Assembly (NCBI RefSeq): GCF_000003815.2
Contig: NC_049982.1
Coordinates: 13,419,822-13,483,821, forward strand
DNA: 64,000 nucleotides
From: Branchiostoma floridae
Taxonomy: Eukaryota > Chordata > Leptocardii > Amphioxiformes > Branchiostomatidae
Direction of reading: 5' to 3'
Position numbers and translations under genes: made by a program. Of this stretch, positions 46,446 through 60,000 are shown piece by piece. Under the pieces are notes generated by a model. The model saw only the letters and a list, made by a program, of their open reading frames with translations. It ran no database searches and had not been told where the DNA came from. How positions within the stretch are numbered: the first letter of the stretch is position 1; the number at the start of each line of letters is the position of its first letter.

Positions 46446-49400
46446 TCATTGCCAGCTAGAGGCTGGTCTCCTGTAGAGTGGTCCTCACGGCACCATGGCC
46501 ACGGTATTTAGTGCTTCTAGTATCTCAACACGTACAGGTAGGGATTTTCATGTTGCACTCAGACGGACTGTTAGCCAAGTGCTCCATGGACCATCATGCA
46601 GGATGCTAAAAGCGTTACCGTTCATGGGACTGTTCAGTAACTGAATAATGGCGCTTAATCTTACTACAACTAACTGCAGGTACGATGTAGCAGGAGTTAA
46701 AATTTAGGTCACACCACATTTTATAGGCAATCATTGCCCTTCTATTTTCACATCGACTCTGCTATATTCCTGGCGGCACTGCGTTATGTATATAGGATGA
46801 AAATCAATAATTACAAAGTTTACGAAAATCTACCCTTCGAGCTGAAGAGACCTAAGCGACTGCAACAGTTAATCCTTGCTGAAAGCATTTGTTAGAAAAT
46901 AGTTGACGGGCTGTGGGACACTAGAGCTGCGCATATGGTCCAGTTTCTTAACCACAAGCCGGGAAATTGGGACAGACGTTCGCTTTATGAAGGACTGTCA
47001 TCTTGACATCCCTGAAATAACTTTGACAAGAGAGTAGCCATCCATATTCGCTCTCACGGTGATGTGTTACCGCCAGGAGAGCTGGCACGCACTAAATCTC
47101 GCCCAAAAGACAGGATACGAGTTAGACATCGATATTGGCTGGGTCGATTCCTCTCTCTTCGCAGCCAGGGGCTGAGTTGTGAGGAGTTTACAATAGGTGG
47201 GGCTAAATCGCAAAGGTCTGGAGCAACTGTCATTTGACGCTAACTCAGGTGACCTCAATACGACTGTCGTAAGGGTCGTCATTCGGCGCTAAATCAGGTG
47301 ACCTCAGTACGACGGCAATTGCCCCATGTGCGGCCAATGGACTGCAGGTTTTGAACCACTCACCCCGGGAAGGACCCCTACTCTTTTCGATAAGTGCGGT
47401 GGGTCTTTCATCGTGCTCGAGGTGTGGCTCTCCCCAAACACGGTGTGCGTGCGTGTGTGCGTGCATGTGGTTGTTTTTGTGTGTGGCTTGTTCAGCACTG
47501 AAGACCACGAGCTTAAACCAATTCAGCGCCTCGCAAAACAGCTTCATCAGCTTTGACATGTAACGGAGAAACTTCCATTTCTATTCATTTTAATAGCAAT
47601 TAAGTTTGATGGAGCGATGATTAACTAAGTACTTCATGTACAAGACAGATGGATGGGTCAGGAAGTCACTATAAAAGATGGATGAAGGCGTCATTAGGAT
47701 TTAAGTCAATCGTATTGGGATCTAGTGCGTTATAGGATAGGTCGTTACTGTCACATTAGATCAATATCAAACCATTTAGAATAAACTACCCTGTCAGCGT
47801 GGACTCTTGTGTGTGATGGAGGCTGATGTGATTAGCTGTACATTCAAAGGATGCCTTCATTGGGGTGAAATTGACGTTTATTTCATCATAATTTATACTA
47901 GGTCAGTTTATCCCGTAGCATCGTCTTTGGCGTTCTAGTTTTAGGGTCTGTAACTTTTTCTCTGCCTCATTCAGCGCCGCGTGCAAGTATGTATTTGTAC
48001 TGAAGTTTGTGATGAAAATTTGTGATGGGGAGACCACTTGATGTTTTCCTTCTAGTGATCTACCTCAAAAACATAGAAATGAAAGAAAAGAAATGCACAT
48101 ATAGTGTCCTAGGTAGTCCACAAACAATTAAAAAGTCGTTAAGCCAGTCACGTTTGTCTAACCGCTTGATCGAAGCCGCCGTTGAAAAAAAAATGTTGTG
48201 CGATCAGTTTCACCAACACTTAGCGGCACGTGAAATCCACGTGAAAGGTGATAACAATATTTGATGTGAAACGTAGTGTCGGTGCGGTCCGCTGGGGCAT
48301 ATCAAACCTTCCTTAAACTAGATTTTAAATCTTAAATCTCTATAGATAGTGTCCATAAAAAGACAGGTTTGACGTCATAAATACACTATTGAATTACATA
48401 AGAAACTACATGCACGACGCTTCAGGGTAACTATTGGTAGTTTATTCTGCTGTATCGCTGGATGTCAACCTACTAGTTTTTCATTGCTTTATACAAAGGA
48501 GTTCATGACTAAGGATCATACCTAATGTCCTTCTTTATCGCCCATGAGAGTTGCCATATTTTGTACCTCCGCATGTGGACACGACAAGAGTACCTCACGA
48601 CAATGAGTACCTTTACGTCAACAGTTTGGCATACATTTCCCAGTGCAATATATGTATATATATATATATGCCTTTTCTGTCTGGACCATATGGCACGATC
48701 ATTGGGCGTTCACACAAGACTATAAACACATACAAAAACATATGATCAGATTAGACAAGAGAACTTTATTCATATGAAATAGAGAGCCGGAAATAAAGTG
48801 AACACAACTCTTGTATCCACGTTTTCTCTAACGTTTTACTCTATGTGCTCTATTAAGAGTATGTCTTCCTAAAACACATTTGAGCTACCCATATAGAATC
48901 AAATGCATCAAATCAGTTTGAGCAAACGGAAAGATCAATCATATGTTACGAGTCAGTTCTCCGCTGCCATATAAAAAATCCTAACAATATTACAAGAGGA
49001 TGCCCATCTTACGTTTGTCTTTCTCTTTGCCCCAGTCTTGGCTATATACATTGTAATATACCGATCGAGAAACAGATATGACTATCTCAATATATCTTCT
49101 TCAATTCGAAGATAGCAATGTTTAGGGAACTTGCAAATAATGACATGATAGCGTCAAACATCGACGATAGGTCAAGCGAAACTTCAGACGCCTGGAAAGT
49201 GGGTCGGGTTTGGAATTGGATGGCTCTTTGATTAGCTCCCAAGAGCGCCCGGCCCGGCGCGTCCTTATCAGTTATCTTCTCATTAGTCTCGCTTTGATAG
49301 ATGCAGTTGAGTCTAACTTTCTCGAGCACTTTTCAACTTTTCACGCCGTTAAATGTCGTAAAGTTATCCATATATTTCGTATTATTCCGTTTGCTGGCTT

Positions 49401-49749
49401 ATTTGAATATCAATATTACCATAGTCGCCACGCATAATTGGCCCTCGTTACGGTGGCCTTCAGGTAGCATGTTTACTTCTACCCCCACCAACCCCCCCAC
49501 CCCCGATGTGTTGGGTTGCGTTCCACATTTCTCCTCACAGATCACTGTTCAAGCAGAGAGATCCGTGAACTTACGTATTCACTTGCCGTATTCTTGTGAT
49601 GTTAAATGTAATCAAAGGACCCCGCAACCTATGTTTGGACCACCTAAGATAGGCCGATGGAGAAGACAGGTGGTTCCGAGATTGATGAGCTGAGGGAACA
49701 ATATTACTATTGATTCTTTTATATGCGGCGGTTGATAGATGAGATTGTG
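46446..49749. other. Intergenic DNA without recognised genes
   Basis: I find no supported exon. From 47.05 to 47.45 kb there is moderately GC-rich sequence containing two near copies of GCTAAATCAGGTGACCTCAGTACGAC-like wording, probably an unclassified repeat. A GT/GC-rich run is near 47.45 kb and a (TA)n run near 48.66 kb. The rest is AT-rich. Confidence 0.5.
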
Positions 49750-49844
49750 TAATCTCTAAGCAGATATTACAGTCTAAGCCGGCAACACTCCTTTGCCAGG
49801 TTTTGATACTATCTTATGCTACCGTTGCAGCTGCTTGGAGATTA
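49750..49844. mobile_element. Short MITE with TAATCTCYAAGCAG termini
   Basis: The left end TAATCTCTAAGCAG and right end CTGCTTGGAGATTA are inverted repeats with one mismatch. The interior TTTTGATACTATCTTATGC and CTACCGTTG parallels the arm of 18563-18742 (TTTGATATTATTTCTAAGG). The stretch at 52563-52600 (ACTATCTTATGCCACCGC, then CTGCTAGGAGATAA) is a related half element. Confidence 0.65.
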
Positions 49845-52620
49845 TGAATTGTCACCAAAAGACAGTTGTCGTGCATGAGGAAATCAGGTCGAACCCAGTC
49901 TGGAGGAGTGAGACCTTTCCACAACACAACACACCTGTGTGCCTTGTGGAATGTTAGGCTCATGACTAGCAGGGCCACTTTGTGGGGTTTCAGGTATAGT
50001 TCAAATGGCCTGGATTGGTTATAACAGCTTATCCCCGCTATGATGTCCGCCCCCCCCCCCCCCCAACACACACGTCAATGAATGAAAGACCTTTATTGTA
50101 CATTCATGCCTCGACGGGCTAGGTACAGGTCACTGATAACAGACATGACTGATAACAGACATAACAAACATATGCAAAAACAACAAGATACAATTAACTA
50201 GCTGAAGGTACTAAGCTAACAGGATGGTCGACATCTTCTCGCTTCTTTGTACAGGTGTGTCATACCGCCCCCCTAACGACCGTTAGGCTTTGCCGCGATT
50301 GTCAACCCTGAGTGTGAGGGTGTGTACCGGACACCCCTGCGGATTCACCTTCCATGCGGAATGCACACTATCGGTGTTTGTGATCGATGACATTTTGTGA
50401 CTGTACAGGCCGACGTTTCTGGTCGACTGGTCCTAATTGGTCCCTACGTGACTATTTTTTGTAAAACATGGTCCGTTACCGACCATCTAATGATGGTCCG
50501 GTGGAAGAGATAAAGACATCAGTGACGCCCACATACAACCGTACTGTGTGCATGTACAGCAGTAGCACAGGGCCTGGAGCAAACCCGATACAAATGACCT
50601 GTTATTTCTGCGACGTACAATGTAAATCCCTAGAAACGACTATAAATCCCTATAACCGACGCACATACAATGTAAATCCCTGTTAACGCGGGGATTTAAT
50701 TTCGCGGTAGGAAGAAAATGGAGTGCTGTGGTTAACAATATACAATATATACAATTTACAATTTACAATTGTGTATACAATTTACACTTATAATATTCAG
50801 TAAGTACTAACACGAAAACAGCGAAAATTCATTGACAGTACAACAATGTATATCGTACGTACGATACGCCTTTATTCTAATTTTTAAAAGGCCGAGTGCA
50901 CTTGGTTTTAATATTTGGTTTGGCACAGAATTGCTTGCAGTACAGTTTTACAAACCGCTCATCGTTTGTGCTTGTCCAGATGTATATGATTTTACATGGT
51001 GGTCTAATTGATAATGTTATTCCATCTGATTTCACGTGTCGACGCAATTCAGCTTGATAATTGCTGAATGCCGCAACTATGCATCTTCAACTGATCAACC
51101 TTGTCAACGTACTTTGGAAATCATTTGGTTGTGTTTTTTTTCAGTTTTTTGGCATCGATCAGGACAGGTATTAACTAGGTATAAAACAAAAGCAGGTTTG
51201 TCGGATCGTAGAACAGTTTTATTGGGAGTTCTGTAATGATGACGTTTTGAATAGTAGAGAAACGCCTGCATCAAGACGAGACGAACGAAAAGGAAACCAA
51301 ACCTATGTATCAGAATGTTTTTTTATGTCTGTACCCTATTACGGCTGTTATATTTGTATGCCTGAACTCAGCCCGATAGGTCATGGATGTACTCTGTAGA
51401 CTTAAGATGGCCCAGGGCATATGGGCACTACTTTCAAAGTCCTGTAGGAAATTTGTCATAACTCCGTCATAGAAGCTTGAAAATGCCTCAAATTTGGAGT
51501 ATACGGAAAACACAACTATAGAAATACAAACATGAGTCATTTATGAAGTTACATATTATGAATTTTGAGATATTACAATTTATTATGATGTATAATTTTT
51601 CCAACAAAATGTAGTCTAGAAAACCATTCCCAACGCGCAAATTACATGAAAATTTTTCAGTACATACTGACATATGTTCCCTTTCAGAACTAGTGAGATT
51701 TATTGAGAAACATGTTCCCGCTCTGTGAAAAATATTGATTTTTTCACATTTATGCATGTAATTTTAGGGTACCTTTTTCTATAATCACCTTATAACTCAA
51801 AACAAAGACCATATACAATATATTCAACTACATCTGAGTGTAGAGCAGGACATTTCCAGTGATTTAATTTCATTTTCAATCATTTTAAGTCATTGCTATC
51901 GTTTTCTACAAAGGTTTGAAGTTTGGATTATCAATTTCTACCCTGTAAGTCATGTTTTTAGCAAATCTGGCCATCACTCAAGTTGACAGGTGTAATTAGC
52001 ACCTCCTTGGCGAGTAATTATCTGTAATTTGCCCTTGTGCCTTGACAAAAGAACCAAGGTTTATTGTTATGCGTAGACTAGTTTGTTGGTATAAACAGTT
52101 GTTTTGTAGCAAGATTGTTATTATGCTCATAGAACGACAAAAGTTTTAGGCTGTCTTAGAGAATAAGTCTCTCTATATTAATTACATTGAAGATGGATTC
52201 TACAAAATGCACATCAAGAAAACCGTGCAACTGGCCGGGCATTTTGGTCCCGCAGCACGGCTACGAATCCCTGGGGTCAAGAGACTGTACTATTCGCCAA
52301 AAACTCAGCAAAATACGCTCAAAACGAGTCCGACTTGGACTCTGTTGCAGTCTCCGAACGGGGCTTGTTTTTATTGGGGGCGGGGGGGGGGAGCTGCGTT
52401 GGTTCGTGATTTTCAACATTAGTTTCGTTTTCTTGCGCCGGGAAAGGGATTTTGCCCAAGGAGCTTGGTTTGCCGAGGAAGGGAGTTTGCTCACGGTGGA
52501 AGGGGCATAAGATAGCATCATTAGCTTGGGAAAGAAGGCGGAGGCTTATGAAACTCCTCACTAATACTATCTTATGCCACCGCAAGATCTGCTAGGAGAT
52601 AAGTTATATAGCTCAGATAT
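49845..52620. other. Intergenic DNA without recognised genes
   Basis: No supported exon. It holds a poly(C) run at 50.05 kb and a retroelement-like 3' tail (minus sense, around 50.08-50.13 kb: CATGAATGTACAATAAAGG). There is also a fragment with GGGGATTTAATTTCGCGGTA near 50.69 kb, related to the MITE at 13765-13976, and a poly(G) run at 52.38 kb. Other sequence is AT-rich and unclassified. Confidence 0.5.
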
Positions 52621-52621
52621 T

Positions 52622-52766
52622 AACCTCCTTGCTCAATACATTACAACCTCCTTGACTCAATACTGCCAAACTGGGGTATGAAATGACGCGATTTTGGTAC
52701 AACAATTTTTTCGAACGCACCAGAATAGAACCAAGGAGGTTAAAGAAAGTTAAATTAACCTCCTTG
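52622..52766. repeat. Cluster of AACCTCCTTG words with a 12-bp hairpin
   Basis: AACCTCCTTG occurs at 52622, 52645 and 52757 and its reverse complement at 52732. The last two form an inverted repeat with arms CAAGGAGGTTAA and TTAACCTCCTTG separated by 11 bp. Function unknown. Confidence 0.75.
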
Positions 52767-55570
52767 ATAGAACATAGAGCCAAATTGTGTGCTTTGAGAA
52801 GTAAAACATAATACGGGTTGCTATAGTTTGCATGAAATAGTGTATAAAACTGACCATGAGAACAACAAATCATTAGAGAATACTATACAATCTACAGCCA
52901 TAATGATTCTGGCCTGTCGCCATGTTTGTTATCATTGCTGATTAGAATGTTTGTTTATGGCTGTCAGAGTAAAATTGCCCATGATGAAGAGAGTTTAAAA
53001 TCAACCCAAATGCATGTACAGTATACTTCGATGTGTAAACATTTGTAGAAAAGCGTGAAAAAAGTGACACTGGTCTCCTCCTTCTATATTTCCCCCAAGA
53101 CAATTGTACAAAAGTTGTGCTATTTGTCCAGGCAAGGAGGTTGGTCCAGGCAGACAACCATACATATGATCTAGGCCGACAAAGGAAAATAGCCACACTA
53201 ATTCAACTCGTATGTTCTTTTCTTTTTATAGCTAATACCCTGTGCTTCCCTTATCAGAAACGCCCGTGTTGGTAAAATGCCCTTTCCCCAGCTGTTGGTT
53301 ATATTAGGCAAAAGTCTGGTCATTTAGGGCAAGGAGTTTATATAGAAATATATAGGGTGTTTTCTATTTCATGTGTTTATGTTGTGTTGTTTACTTTTGC
53401 AGTTTACTTGAAGCACTTCAAGTATGATGCATAACATTATTGATAAATCCCGTGTTTACAGAGCAGTGGGAGTGGTTAAAACTTTCAGAAGCATGTCAAA
53501 TACTTCAAACATCTATCTGAGTAAAGACTGATTTTTCCCATCTTTTGTATGGGTTAGATTGTAGTTCTCCCTGGTTGTGAAGAAGGTACTTTTTGTCTGT
53601 CGTTCACACCCGGACGGAGACAAAGGACCAAACTACACATACGCCGTGGCAAATACAACAATGGCTGCCCTGCTGTAATTTAGGATTTAACAAAGGAGAT
53701 TCCATGTTTGCTGTGATTGACAAACTCAAAAGTGTCATATTTAAGTGTCAAATTTATGGTTAAATAAAAATGAATCAATAAAGAAATGACGATTAGAAAA
53801 TAGATTGAAGATTAGTCAAAGCGCGTGTATTCCCTTATCCCCATTTAGCGTTTCACAGATGTGTATTGTTTCTTGTTTTGCCGAAATCATTAGTGGCCAT
53901 GGACGAGTATTCTGTATGCATAAACACACGACTGTCTTGTCCTTCCCTTTGCACTTCCTCAGATTTTAGAAATTGAGTGCGAGCAATTACCTCACCAGGA
54001 CAGATTAGCGCCTGATTGGGATGCAAAGTGAAGGCGGGACACTGGGCGGCAACTATCACTCAAACTACTGCATATTTACAAGCTATATACTGGCACTTGG
54101 CTCATTTCAATATCCAAGTACCTAATAATCATATTTAAATGAGTTATCTGGCAAGGCAGGCCTGGGCAATCTTAAGTGAATGGAGTACAGTAAAGGCGAT
54201 CATGCATTCATTGGTTTCTGGGGTTGGAAAAGAAGGGGGCTGTTCGAAAATGCGTCCATATTTTTAAAGATAATTCCCGTTTTGTAACACCGCTTAGTTG
54301 ACTACACGGAGGCAGACGCAATGTTCAGCGAACGACCCAACGACCTTGGAGTTAGCATGTTTGAAGGGAGTCAGGATATCACAGAAACAAGGCGCCGACC
54401 TCTTCACCTCTCCCTCTGACGACGTCTGTACTCCGATAATCCTTGTGACCTCTCGCAACGCTAACCCCGGCTAATGTAACATGTCAGCTCGTGTATGATT
54501 CACATGGATTATAAGGATATGACAGGAGCATAAGGCCTGCGATCATGCCCAAGATAGTCATAATGTCGCCCAAATAGAGAGCTCGGCATAGGAGACAAAC
54601 AAGTTTGCGTTTGCTCAAATGTTCACCAAGAAAGTGACTCCATTTGTAAATTCTAATTGGTGATATACTCTTGCTCTGGATATCAAAATGTCCATTCGAA
54701 GAGTTTCAAACCCAGTTCTGTGTAGCCTGGGTACCATCGTCCGTAGTGATGGAGGATGGTACTCAGGCTGGCCCAATACTTTCGCTTGCCTAAGTTCTGT
54801 GGCCTCTGGAGATAAATCATACATAGCAAGCTACATCCGGGTAGTGTGCCATGTTCTGTATTAATCCTTTACGGCTAGACGGTCAAAAGAGGTGAACTTA
54901 AAACGCCAGAGTTGTCAATGGATGATCGATGCCAGTCCACATGTATCCTTAACCTCAAAGAGCGATGTGTAACGATACATCAGTTACGCTTCACTTCCAC
55001 GGGCGGACAAAGTGTTACATCGGCTCTGAGCCCGGCGCCTCAAAATCGATCTTTTTTTAAATATTTAAAAGTCCCAAAGGTCACCCTGAATGTACTTGAA
55101 GGGAAAGTGTCCACTGGCTTTATATAAGTCGGGACTCGGGACTACCTGTGTACCCTATGAGAGCCTAATCTGTGCTCTCAAAAGGACGGTACTGTCTTTT
55201 CGGGAATGAGGAAATGGCTAAAGGCTCGTTAATTAAGGAGTTTGAATCTTAATTTTAGGCTTACATGACTTTGTTTTGAAAATGCACTTATCTACAATGA
55301 AGAATGATGGTATTTTGACAATACACCCAACAAGCAAAACTATTGGATAGTACATGTAGGTCATGATTGATGTTCACTTCGCATTTTACCAATATATAAT
55401 GACAATGATCTTTATTGCATATCCATGCTCTAAATGCACTCAGTTAAAGTATATGTGTAGAAAGAAACGTTTATATAAGACTATTAAGAGCGTGTATTTC
55501 GGCTGAGTTTCCAAAAGAGGTCAGTGTGGCTACTGCACCAAAGTGGGGGTTACTGATGGTATTATTGGCG
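52767..55570. other. Intergenic DNA without recognised genes
   Basis: AT-rich and mostly unique by eye. It contains one more CAAGGAGGTT word (53133) and a 46-bp hairpin at 54724-54769 (arms AGCCTGGGTACCATC and GATGGTACTCAGGCT). A retroelement-like tail is near 55.40-55.44 kb (minus sense, GCATGGATATGCAATAAAG). I see no coding exon. Confidence 0.5.
54724..54769. repeat. 46-bp hairpin with TAGCCTGGGTACC-type ends
   Basis: Arms AGCCTGGGTACCATC and GATGGTACTCAGGCT (one mismatch) around a 16-bp loop. The arms equal the termini of the larger element at 13459-14068, so this may be a minimal internally deleted copy. Confidence 0.65.
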
Positions 55571-55618
55571 ATATATGTCCGGTAAGTCTGGTATTGGCTG
55601 CCTATAACAACCACTGCT

Positions 55619-55652
55619 GCCAGGTAAGTCTGTATTACCGGACTTACCTGGC
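55619..55652. repeat. 12-bp-arm hairpin
   Basis: GCCAGGTAAGTC and GACTTACCTGGC flank a 10-bp loop. An extra CCGGTAAGTCTGG lies about 40 bp upstream. Probably part of a small foldback repeat. Confidence 0.7.
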
Positions 55653-56449
55653 ACTTATCGCTATTGGTAAAATCCGTGGCCGCTTTTACTTTTAGTGCCG
55701 TGGGCGTGGTGGCGGCGCCAAACGTGCCAGACAGCCAAGAACCTGCTTAGAAACTCGGCCGGGGTGCCGGCTGGGATGGTCTTCCTAAATACCGAAAACA
55801 ACTCGATGAATACCGAAAACAACTCGAAACCTTCTAAAACAAGCATGAACAACTGATCAGAACTCGAAAACAGCCGAAAAATAACTCATAAACAACTAGT
55901 TATTTCTATTTTATTTTCATCTACTGGTTACTATCCCTTGAATTATTTTCTCCACGGCCGAGGGGGAGAATGGGGGTGATTCTGAATGAAGGACGACTGA
56001 ACTGAACTGAACTGAATGAAGGATTCTTCCAGCAAAGGGGATGTAGCCTATGGAAACACCTTTCCATCACACACTGTTTTATGGTTTAGAGCAAAATCCT
56101 TATTTTGATCATTTAGTTTAATCCAGAATTAGGGGGTCTCTGTGGTAATACACGTTTGACTTTGACTTTATTTAGATCCACTTTTAGCTAACAATATTAT
56201 GTTGCCAGCTATTCTTCCAGTAGTCCACATAAAATACATCAATACACGCACAACATTACATACATACATACATAACACATGTATGTATTGCGGTTTGTCT
56301 ATTTAAAGCGATTTGTTGTGGCAGCTGAAATGCGTTATAATTGAGCAAGACATGTACTAAATTGTTTTGGTTTCTAGAAAAAATGTAGTACACATCAGGT
56401 AAATAGGCAGCAGGCAAATTCAGCAGTAATTAATAAGCAAACCTATTTT

Positions 56450-56541
56450 CCAAGCAGAGGTTTTGTCGGGGGATAGTAGTGACTGCGATTTCTCGTTGTG
56501 GTCACTACTACACCCCCGCCCCACCGTAACCTCTGCTTGGA
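56450..56541. mobile_element. MITE of the CCAAGCAGAGGTT family
   Basis: Termini TCCAAGCAGAGGTT and AACCTCTGCTTGGA are perfect inverted repeats. Internal GATAGTAGTGAC and GTCACTACTA extend the fold. The subterminal GTCGGGGGATA is shared with the copy at 42418-42516. About 92 bp, no clear target duplication. Confidence 0.75.
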
Positions 56542-56695
56542 GTTACATAATAGATGCCAAGTAGTATAGATACCCATTATGAGTTGGCGAGCTGACCAAG
56601 CAGTCCCCGCTTATAACAGGATCCGTGAATCTGAACATTAATATATTCGAACAGGCAAAGGAGATCGTTGACTCTATCATTACTAATACTGTATG

Positions 56696-56922
56696 AATAA
56701 CATGGGTCGTCAAACAAATTAATCCTTTTAGCCTAAATCCTGTCCAAAACAAAATCAAAATTATTCAATAATAACCCATTGAAATGATTGTCTGTTGTTT
56801 ATGGTTGTGTTGTATTAATAACATGGGTCGTCCTAGCCTACCTCCTGTCCAAAATAAAATAAACATTTTCAAATAATAACCCATTGAAATGATTGTTGTT
56901 CATGGTTGTGTCGAGTTGTTTT
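56696..56922. repeat. Tandem duplication of about 115 bp
   Basis: Two adjacent units both begin AATAACATGGGTCGTC and include CCTGTCCAAAA, AATAATAACCCATTGAAATG and ATGGTTGTGT. The second unit is slightly shorter. Local duplication inside the 55785-57025 interval. Confidence 0.85.
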
Positions 56923-57025
56923 CGGTTGTTTTCGGTAATTAGTGAAAGTTGTTTTCGGTTGTTTTCGGTAATTAGTGAAAGTTGTTTTTCGGTTGTTTTC
57001 AGTTGTTTTCGGTATTTAGTTTTTT

Positions 57026-60000
57026 CACGTTTCCGTGAAGAATAAATTAATGTACACCACCTCTGACTTTCTTTCTGCTTGCCTTCTTACATTTCTTGCT
57101 ATGTTTCGTTGACAAGGCGGTCTTTATATTGAGGTGATCACTTGTACATGCTAGACTGCATCGTTCTTTCTTTTATATTCTGGGTCAACATATGTAAAGA
57201 ATTAAATAGTACCAAGGACGTTATATCAGATAGAATTTACTACTATACATTTGTATTATTTTCATGTCTTCGTTCCTCTTGAATTGAATTCAAAGAACCG
57301 TTAAGTCACTATAAATCACCGTATCACTTTTGTCATCGTTATGGCCAGTGTAAATGTGCCGGTACGGAGGGATAACCCTATGGGGACACCTGGCGGTCGG
57401 AGAAATTCACACACCATACCGATGCCATTTCTTGCAATAATATTTTGATCGTAAGTCGGCTCTATTGATATATCCCCGGGGTACTGCAGTAATGTTTTTA
57501 CCGTTAGATGGCGCTTTTGAACCATGGAGACAAAGCCATACTAGTAACGTAACTATCACCGGGGTCGGGCCGAGGGAGAATATTTGGTGTAAATATTTTC
57601 CTACAGGGACAACTCTGTGTGTCATTCTAGCAGATACGGGATCAGTCTGAATTTACTCCCTGTTGCTGATATAGCAAAATCCACTTCTCATGCAGTGGCT
57701 ATTTAACAGTAGTCTTGCTGTAACATAACAAATATGTGCACCGCACCCTGGCAAGTCATTCTTCACAAGAGACCTATATAAAAGTCATGACAACAACCAT
57801 GTGTTCTGTCTGCTTTATTGACCAGTAGAGTGGCACAAACCATGGCAGTATGGGAGGGCAGATTCTCCATAGCTTACAATACATGTCTCTACTACTTCCA
57901 GAAGCAAGATCACATGAATACACGCATCTCTCACTTCTGTCATTTTGAACAGGTTGGGAGAGAAGCATCCACAGAGTGACTTCATCAGTCTGCCAAGGAA
58001 GTCAGACATGTCTAAATAGTCTACTTGTCTAGCCGGCTTCTGGAGCCTAGATCTTACACATGCAGAAATCATTAGTGAACATTACACTTGCCTTATATAT
58101 GAACACAGACATTTTGCAGCTTAGAGAAGTTTTCATGCAGTGAGCTAATATCCATCCACAGACGTTCTTGTTCAAAGTCTAGAGAGAACAGGAACATCTA
58201 CCAACACCAAACAGGAATACAAACACTGTTTGGCCCAGAGGTCTCTCTTCACATTTGTTACTGATATCAGTATCACACATCAATATGCAGTTTCCCTGTA
58301 GATGTCACTACTTTTGAATGGGAAAATATTGCATACCACAATGTGTTAGCGACTTATCATCACATATACAGTAACATTATACATGTCCTGTACATTGCTT
58401 CGCTAGTTACTGTGGGGCCAAATGTGAGAGCATTTGTATACAGCAAGAAATAGTACTATGGCCACTACTGTAACATTTGCATTTGCGTCCACCCATACAC
58501 AACAATAATCACAAATTACATGTGTCACACAAGCAAGGAATGAAGTTACAAATGCATATTCTTAGGATATTTTCACTCTTGCTTTTAGTGACATGTTAAA
58601 GGGAATAATTTTCGGAGACAAATCAACAGCTATGGTGTTGAGATAGCATATACAACACTACCAAATTGACATAGGCAACTACATGTATGTATACTATAAC
58701 TCTTATCAACCACAGTTGTCTCAAACATTTCATGCTAATGTGCTCTTAACAATACAAACTATAATGATGCACACTTTCTCATTAATGCTTGTGGCAAAAC
58801 TTCATGTGTAATAAGGTCACATAGCCAATCTAAATTTCCTCTTAAACAAATGTGTTCTGTGAATTCCAAAAGTATCTGTGATTTTGAATAAATAATAATA
58901 AATAGCATATAGGAATTATATCAACACATATTGCACATTGACAATAAGTTGTCACAGCCACATGAAAACACGTGAAGTCCAGCACAATTCACACTTTCAC
59001 CCATCCAGGGAGCTGTGCTCTGAATACATTTTGTCTTGAAGTAGTGACATTTTTCTGGCATTTTATCCCTTCAAGCCTGTAGCAGCTTGGTAGGTTCCAC
59101 ACAAGTGGAAACCTTGCTTCATTAAACTGAGCCACAAGGGTAAGCGTTATACTGATTGGTACAAGTTTTGTTACCACATTCTGCTTTCCATTTAGGAAAT
59201 TTCATGGTATACAGCATGAAAAGATTTGACAGCTTGTGGAACTGACAATTCCATCCTTTTGACATTTCTTAGAAGATTTACAGGCTGGTAACATGCGTAC
59301 ACAAAACAATAATCTTTGTGTTCCAAAGTTACATTTTGGGGGCCATAGTTACATACAACTCATTTGTTGTTTATATTCTGTATTAATAGATATTCTTATA
59401 AATGAACTGGCTCATTCATTCTTCCATACCAAGCATACCCTTCGAAACAAATGTACGGGAGCTTGAACAATATCATCATGAAGCTAGAGGCTATGATGTT
59501 TGTTTTTGTTGTAAGCATATATACACATGGAGACATTCCTTCCTCAGTGCAGACTGGGAAAGAATGCTTCTACATCTTTTCTGATACAACATACTTGTGT
59601 AGATACTATCACATGTACTGTAATAGGACACTCACACATGAAAACCAACAAACCTTCACCCTGATTTCTTTTTTTGGCAGCTCTACTACTAAACTACTAA
59701 CCTAGCAGCTGCTATTTTGCTACAGGTCCAACAGGTAAATATATCTAAAGGACTATCCTCATCCCTTGTAATACGTCTTACATTAATGTCAACATTTTTA
59801 ATCATCTTTTTATAATAACACATGTACATCTTCTGTCACATTTGACAGTATTGATTCTTACTTCCAATGAGTGACCATAAAACTTAGCTCGTCACTTTTT
59901 GGGCAAAATGTCTGCAAAGGAAGAGAATACTAAATTGAGGGAATATGTAATAACAACTTTTAGTTTCAGGCATTTGTTCATACCTTTGAAAACCCCATAT

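Larger units (their letters stand above)
55785..57025. repeat. Inverted pair of CCGAAAACAACTCG arrays
   Basis: At 55785-55890, four to five copies of ACCGAAAACAACTCG and variants run in one orientation. At 56915-57010 about seven copies of GTTGTTTTCGGT run in the other. The 1-kb interval contains a TTGACTTTGACTTTATT retroelement-like tail near 56.16 kb, the MITE at 56450-56541 and a tandem duplication. The pair could be the ends of one element. Confidence 0.55.
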
